From assembly GCA_963281255.1 (NCBI GenBank), contig OY725500.1:2108001-2172000 (forward strand): a stretch of DNA of 64,000 bases. Direction: 5' to 3'. This document shows, piece by piece, positions 58,144 through 64,000 of the stretch. Positions within the stretch are counted from its first letter, which is position 1, and every line of letters starts with the position of its first letter. Below the pieces are notes generated by a model, which ran no database searches, was not told where the DNA came from, and saw only the letters and a program-made list of their open reading frames with translations. This DNA is from Aphrocallistes beatrix. Its lineage: Eukaryota; Porifera; Hexactinellida; Sceptrulophora; Aphrocallistidae. The translations under genes and the position numbers were made by a program.

Positions 58144-59117
58144 TTGACCATTGCAATACCACCAGTTCAGCCAGGTCAACGCATCGAAGATTGGGAATCC
58201 ATCTTCCGTGTATTAATTGGAGCAATGGACCCTGCAGCAGCTGTTAAGCTTTTACCTGCCCATGTTAATCGCTGGGAATATGAACGAGCGGTAGTACTCG
58301 AGGCCACCAAGGAAAACTCTATAGATAACGCCTTTAGGCTACTTCGCGAAAATCTCGATCCCCCGTAGACAACTACGAGTCTACTCAGAAATTCTATGAA
58401 ATAATGTGGACGTGTGGTGATTTCGTAGACGATTATTTCGGTCGTATGGTCAAAGAAGCCAAGCGAGTAGGGCATACCAATCGTCACGCCTGTATAAACC
58501 TGGTGACCAAAATTCCACATGAAGTGCACCCGGCGTGTGAACAGTGGATCAGCGAAGCGGCAGAGAACGTATCTGATAAAGATGCAAGAACCTTCATCAA
58601 GAATGTCCGCACCATACTGGCGGAAAAGGGAATCCCGGTGGACACTGGCTATAGGCAAGTCAACACAGTGAAGGTAACCAGCATCCGAGGCAAAGAAGAC
58701 GAAGATCCAAGTTCCGGGGCATCTGAGGAAGAAGTCACGCCTAAGGTGCAAACCACAAGAGTCTGGGATGGTAGACAAGTGACACATAACACGACAAACT
58801 CCTACAAGTGTTTTACTTGTAGCCAGAAAGGACATGGGTGGCGCCAGTGTCCAGAAAGGTCATGCAACAGGTGCGGGCGCAAAGGACACGAAGTAAGCCG
58901 GTGTCCGAGGATACTAGGGCCCCAGAGGCGAGGGCAATCGGGAGGTGTAAGGAGTGACTATCAGGGTAAGGTGATGGCAATTGAAGAACCGGACCACAGC
59001 CAGTCTAATCCACTTGCGGGAGGCACCCCCTTATTTAGGGCTCGCACTGCCATGTCAGATACAACTATAGCGGCGGTCGAATGTTGTAACAGACTTTCAA
59101 TGTTAACCCTGAGTTGA
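58144..59117 (+). pseudogene. Ty3/Gypsy-type retrotransposon gag, frameshifted
   Basis: Two frames make up the capsid/nucleocapsid region. The first (58144-58368) has PPVQPGQRIEDWESIFR and AAVKLLPAHVNRWEYE and lacks an ATG at its start. A one-base slip near 58364 moves the reading to the frame that continues through 58404-59117. Near its end are two zinc knuckles, CFTCSQKGHGWRQC and CNRCGRKGHEVSRC (C-x2-C-x4-H-x4-C), which bind RNA in packaging. No LTR or tRNA primer site was recognised upstream; a TA-flanked element ends about 50 bases before it. Not functional as read. Confidence 0.85.
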
Positions 59118-59330
59118 ACTACGATGAATATAAATAACTCACTCACCTCTTGAACGATTACGCTGACGTGCTTGCTGTCGATCTGAGAAAGCCCGGCTGG
59201 ACCAGGGTATCTTTTAAGCACATTTTTTTATTAATCTAGAATTTTTTTGTTCGGAAATATATTTTTTATAAATTCAGAATTCGTGAAAATATTTTTTTAT
59301 TTTCCGGAGGCTAGCATAATAGACAATAAA
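59118..59330. other. Gypsy linker remnant and AT-rich insert, left part
   Basis: 59150-59210 still encodes a retrotransposon stretch (LNDYADVLAVDLRKPGW). It is followed at about 59206 by TATCTTTTAAG and poly-T-rich DNA with AATATTTTTTTAT repeats. CTTAAAAGATA at about 61490-61500 is the inverse, so this is the left side of an inserted element. The protease domain expected here was not recognised. Confidence 0.55.
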
Positions 59331-61249
59331 GGATACCGCCCGTGAAAAATCCATAGGTTTGGCTTACAGCATATATCAAGAATAGAGATATATAGGATGT
59401 TAAGCGTGGGCAGGTAGTGCAATTAAAAAATATTGAGACATGCCAAAGAGTTTTTGGTTCGCATTTCTAGTTTTTGAGTTACAGCGTCTCAAAGTCGTTT
59501 TTTTCCTTTTTTCCCTGGCACATCTTAATGGTAAGTCCTCCTCCACTCTGTGATTTTTTTGAAACACATGTTTGGATCAAATACTAAAATTTATTCATAT
59601 ATAGTCTATCAAATTCGCTATCGCATAGGACCAGAAGAAAGTTAAAATAACCAAAATTGTTAATTTTATAGGGGTTTGAAAAAAAATTGCCAAAAAACGG
59701 CGAAAAAAGCCCGATTTTCTTTGGAAATCAACAATAAAATCACAAATTTATAAGATATCGAAAATCGAGTGGTCCTACACTCATCGCCTAATGATATGGA
59801 ACAACTCCTGAAATTTTCAAACCTCTATCTCAATGCAATTTTGAGTTAAAAATTTTAATTCAATTTTGGAATTTTAAAGTCCTGAGATATAAGGATTTGA
59901 AGTTTTAATGTTAAGAACGATGTAAAATGAGCTAATAACGATAAATATAAGCATCCATGGGCATTTAATCTCATTTATACTGATGAATTAGATATATTCC
60001 AACAGATTTGGTGAAAATAGCAAAATTATACTGAAAATTCACAAATGACCTTGAGGCCTCTAACCCCGAATATTTTGAACCAATTGGGAAATATAATTCA
60101 TACTCCTAGCACTGTAAAGTAGAATCCATCGGTTTAGAATGAATAACGAACTTCTAAAAAGTATATTAGGAAGTTAGAGCGAGAGTCTACGACTTTTAGT
60201 TTTCAAGTTAGGATTTTCGAAAAATGCTAAGTCATCACGTCATAAAAATTTAAAAAAACTTAGCATTCCATACGATGTAGTATAATAATGATTAAAGAAT
60301 TAGAAATATACCGTCATGAAAAGTATATTAGGAATTGAGAGCCTAGAATTCGGGTGCATATTTCCCGAGATATTTAGGAATCTGTTTTTGGACCATAAAT
60401 GGGGCTTTGACCGAATTTTGGAGATAAATGCTCTTAACTTCCAAAATAATTATGTTGAGTGCTTCAAAATTTCTGCACACATTCTAGTGACTATTGCATT
60501 GTTTTTTGAGTATAATAGCTACTTTTAGGAACTTTTTTCATGACAAGATTCACCATTTTCTAATATATTCAAAGTTCTCCATAGAATTTGCATTACAATA
60601 AAATCGATGATAAGTCAAGAAATATTTACTTTTTGACAAAGAGATGTTTGAGGAACCTATATATTATCATATATATCATTTTATTTAAGATGATAATATA
60701 TTATATATCTTCAATAGTTTTTAAGCATTGACATCGAGCATTTTAGGGGCCATAGAGAGGTTTGATCTCCGAACTTTACCTACAATATACTATAACTTAC
60801 GAACTAATGGTCGGATCTGAACAAAGTTTTTTTTAAAATGTTCAGAATTCTTTTCTATACACAATAGCTAATATCACAACGGCCATTTCCCGAGCATTTT
60901 AGAAATGAAGTCCCTCATAAAGCTATTTTTGATTGGATTTTAAGTGCCTCTTTTTCTAAATTCATCTGTTTAATAATATTTAAAGGGTCCAAAACCATTA
61001 TGAGGTTCATATATTTGAAAAAAAATCGGATAAGTTAGAAAATAATTGATGAATGCGCCGCAAAACCGCGAATAACTTTCCGATTTTTAGTACGACTGAG
61101 CTTTAGGTGCTCAGTTCGTAAAAACCAAAATAAATACCATCCAACAAGTACGATTAGATGGTAGACTACTCAATAATCCGATGGAATTAACAATAAAAAA
61201 TTTCAGCTTTTTTATGTAACGCGATGTTTTCCGAGGGCGGTATCCTTAA
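59331..61249 (-). mobile_element. Family A element (subtype II) inside the Gypsy copy
   Basis: It starts GGATACCGCCCGTG at 59331; the left TTAA is changed to ATAAA. It ends GAGGGCGGTATCC-TTAA at 61246-61249. It is colinear with 16035-17970. It splits the AT-rich insert that itself lies between gag and reverse transcriptase. Confidence 0.85.
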
Positions 61250-61500
61250 TCGTCATCGTCATTTCTTTTTTTTTCTCGTTAGTTTTTTCATCACTAATAA
61301 CCACTACTGGTACACTAGTCATGTCCAAAAATACATCCTTTGAGGAAACTTAATGGGGAAAGGCGACAGGAAACTCTAACTAGTATAGTACCGAAAATTT
61401 GAACATAATTTTTTATTCCAAAAATATTTTTTTATTTCGGGAAAATATTTTTTTATTCCCCCAAAAACGTAAAATATTTTTTTATTCCTTAAAAGATAGT
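61250..61500. other. AT-rich insert, right part
   Basis: Three AAATATTTTTTTATT-type repeats (about 61422, 61443, 61470), ending CCTTAAAAGATA. See the left part at 59206-59330. Confidence 0.5.
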
Positions 61501-63057
61501 CTGGGCTGGACAACCTGGTGTGAACACGCGATAGACACAGGAGATACCAGTCCGATCAAAGAAAGGGTGAAGAGGATGCCATCCAGTTGGGAGAGCGAAG
61601 TAGAACGCCAATTAGATGAATTGCTTGCAAATGGAGTTTGCCTGCCATTTCATTTTCCTTGGGCCGCCAACGTAGTACTTGTAAGGAAAAAAGATGGCAC
61701 CCTACGCTTCGCCATAGACTATCGACAACTAAACAACGTGACCAAGAAAGACGCATAGTCTTCCCAACATCCAGACTATTTTGGATAAACTTGAAGGTAG
61801 CCGCTATTCCTCTTTTATCGATGTTGCGTCGGCATATTTGAGTGTTCTCGTAAAAAAGACGGACGTTGAGGAGACTGCTTTTCACACACCGCGTGGGCAA
61901 TACGAAATGGCGGTTATGCCATTTGACCTGTGTAACTTGCAGGCCACATTCCAGAGACTCATGGACAATATCATAGAGAAGGTACCTAGAGCGGAGTCTT
62001 ATGTTGATGATTGCTGCGTTTTCTCAAGGAATTTTAAGAAGCATCTAGACGACTTGCGAGTGACCTGGAAAGAATCCGAGAAGGGAGAGTGAAATTGAGG
62101 GGAGACAAGTGCCATTTTGGCTATACCGAAATAGAGAATCTAGTGCACCAGATATCGTTAAAGGAAGATCTGCCACACAAGGAGCGGCCGATAAGCTAGC
62201 TCAATTCCCAGTTCCCCACTCAGTGAAAGAATTACAGCGCTTCATTGGGAGCCTCAATTACTATAGAAGCTACTTCTTGAAGTTAGCTCAGATCGCCCAG
62301 CGTCCTGACCAAGAAGGGACGACAAATGCCATGTAGCCTTTAACACCTTACGCCATGCTTTAGTTGAGGATCCGGTTTGCCTCGCTTATCCGGTGTGGGA
62401 CAAAGAAATGTACGTAGAAGCTGACGCCAGCTCAGAGGGAGTAGCCGCGATGCTATCGCAAAAAACAAACGAGTCTGGCATACAGAAACCTATCAGCATC
62501 TTCTCCTCTGCATTGTCAAAGTCCCAAAAGGATTACAGCGCCGGACAGCTTGAAGCGTGGGCATTAGTAGCCGCAAACAGGAAGTGGGAGATTTACCTCA
62601 AGTCAGCTCCCGAGGTCACCATACTTACCGACCATAACCCCCTCCAGTGGTTGCGAAAACAAAAAGACCCCCGCCACACATTCATGCATTTCAGTCAAGT
62701 CAGACTCTCCAACTCATCCGAAGGAGTTGTTTCTATATCAGGCTAGCACAGGATGTCAAGATGCATTACCGTGCTTTTATCGCCTGCTAAAAGTCAAAAC
62801 TTTCCCGTAAACCTAAATAAAAGCTCGAGATATTTGACTGCTGTACGACGCAGCCAGGCGAAGCTGTCAGCATGGACGTGGGCACCTTATCGTGGACGGA
62901 TGGTGAGTATAGATATTTTCTTCTAATTGTCGACCTCTTTTCTCATCATGTCGAAGCTGTACCTTTGAATGGCCAGACAGCGAGATCCATCACCCAGGCT
63001 TTCCTGGAGGGTTGGGTATACCATGGGCACGGAGTGCCCTGTTTCATCGTAACTTGA
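61501..63057 (+). pseudogene. Ty3/Gypsy-type pol: reverse transcriptase, RNase H, integrase piece
   Basis: The reading order is RT, RNase H, integrase, typical of Ty3/Gypsy. 61501-61758: [38 protein letters not shown]. 61781-62092: SSFIDVASAY, YEMAVMPFDLCN, SYVDDCC (the YVDD active site). 62109-62336: PHSVKELQRFIGSLNYYR. 62393-62746: RNase H with EADASSEG, SAGQLEAWALVAA, TDHNPLQW. 62872-63057: integrase core start, MDVGTLS, VDLFSHHVEAV. Frame changes near 61757, 62092, 62335 and a degenerate gap at 62747-62871, plus a stop at 63055, break it. The C-terminal integrase and the 3' LTR are absent. Confidence 0.88.
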
Positions 63058-63155
63058 TAACCACCATAGATGCACAACTTCTATCGTAACTTGATTACCA
63101 TCATAACTTGATTATTACCATAGATGCACAACTTCAATCGTAACTTGATAACCCT
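63046..63155. repeat. Short tandem repeat at the integrase break
   Basis: ATCGTAACTTGATAACC and CATAGATGCACAACTTC alternate two to four times with small changes. The first unit overlaps the last integrase codons. Confidence 0.7.
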
Positions 63156-64000
63156 ATGTTACTTGGATAGGAGTGTTAAGTTGAATTAGGATTCGACCGA
63201 GCACACTTGAAGCGTTAATTTGACAACCAACTTCCGATTTGAATAAATTCGATGTTATTGGAATGGAAGAGGAACGGATGTTTATGAAAATGTGTTTTAA
63301 TTTAAATTTTTATGCCTTTTAGGCTAGTTAAACTGAGTACAGCCTCAATAATATTGTTAGTAGTTCATCTAAAAATTACAATTCAAGACGTTGTACCCAT
63401 ATTTCTGAATAACAGCCGTTTATGCAGTTCAAATTTCATAAGATTTCTTGGGAGCTATAGGTTGGTGAAGTTGGCGTTCAGTTAGTTCGGACCTTTTCCC
63501 CTCTTGCTAGTTACCAGAGTGAGCATGCTTTAAGCTTTGATTTTCAATCAATTGAAGAAGATGTATGTAGCTTAGTTGGATGTATTATTAATTGATAGAG
63601 AATAGACACATACGTTTTATGAGACGTGATCTGAATCGTATAAATTCACTAGTTTCTTAGGACTACCTCATCAAAGTTAACTAAAATCCGAAATTTTGAG
63701 TACTGACTTCTGGCTATTTTTATCCCGCTTTTAGGGTTGATACTCCATCAATGTATTCTTAATTACCTTATATTTTATTTGAAATAATAAAAACATCGGG
63801 TTGCTAATCGATTTTTGGAAGTATTTCATTTTTAATCTATCCAAATTTGAGCATCTTTCCCAATAGGTAATGTAATCCAGCACACTAGACAGTATAGAGA
63901 GAATTGATTTTGTGTAAGGATAAGACTACTGATAATGACTGTCTTTCCTGCTTGAAGGTATAGTTCCAATAATGTTACCAACACATTTTTCTGATGTGAA
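63156..64000. other. Unassigned DNA to window end
   Basis: No reading frame with a known domain and no recognised repeat. Confidence 0.45.

Noticed and set aside
58176..58835. 219-codon minus-strand frame
   Set aside because: It is antisense to the gag region, which has recognisable zinc knuckles on the plus strand.

Overview
The window is AT-rich, intergenic-looking eukaryotic DNA, most likely from an invertebrate animal. It holds two intact conserved eukaryotic genes with metazoan-like sequence: a Ste24-type CAAX prenyl protease (37189-38685) and a mitochondrial holocytochrome c synthase (52833-53525). Each is one uninterrupted reading frame. Nearly everything else is mobile DNA: a broken hAT-like transposase gene with one intron, a broken Ty3/Gypsy-type retrotransposon, and a dense, nested set of non-autonomous elements. 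No rRNA, tRNA, CRISPR or operon-like structure was seen. The species cannot be named from the sequence alone.

The repeats fall into families, labelled here by letter. Family A (about 1.93 kb, ends AGGATACCGCCC), family B (about 1.2 kb, ends AGGTTGGCC or AGGTTGGTG) and family C (116-117 bp) all sit between TTAA sites. They are inserted into one another at exact TTAA junctions, so TTAA is their target duplication. Families E and F share the terminus CATAGCCT(A/G)CTC and have 7-bp duplications. Several hAT-type elements have 8-bp duplications. Several mariner/pogo-type elements are flanked by TA. Family J is a Helitron-like or unclassified dispersed repeat with a conserved hairpin.

Layout: 1-7.5 kb holds part of one A element, a full A element, a degenerate minisatellite (K) and small elements. 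7.5-13.6 kb is one B element split by a 3.2-kb hAT-like transposon carrying the transposase pseudogene, then by a tandem-array hAT element, then by an E element. 13.8-20.6 kb is J repeats and an A element nested in an A element. 20.7-28.2 kb is a rearranged mosaic of A, B and C. 28.3-37.0 kb holds a TA-flanked element, a B element containing an A element, a TGCATGCAAC-rich element, a stray fragment of the Ste24 gene and a B element ending about 175 bp before the Ste24 gene. 38.7-50.1 kb holds a fold-back repeat, E and A elements, and a 4.5-kb B element filled by hAT, F and other insertions. 51-56.8 kb holds the heme lyase gene between GC-rich TA-flanked elements and an old A copy. 57.4-63.1 kb is a decayed Gypsy element split by an A element. 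The last 0.9 kb shows nothing recognisable.

The two cellular genes are unrelated in function (prenyl-protein processing in the ER or nuclear membrane, and cytochrome c maturation in mitochondria). The biological interest lies mostly in the insertion history, which can be read directly from duplicated target sites.
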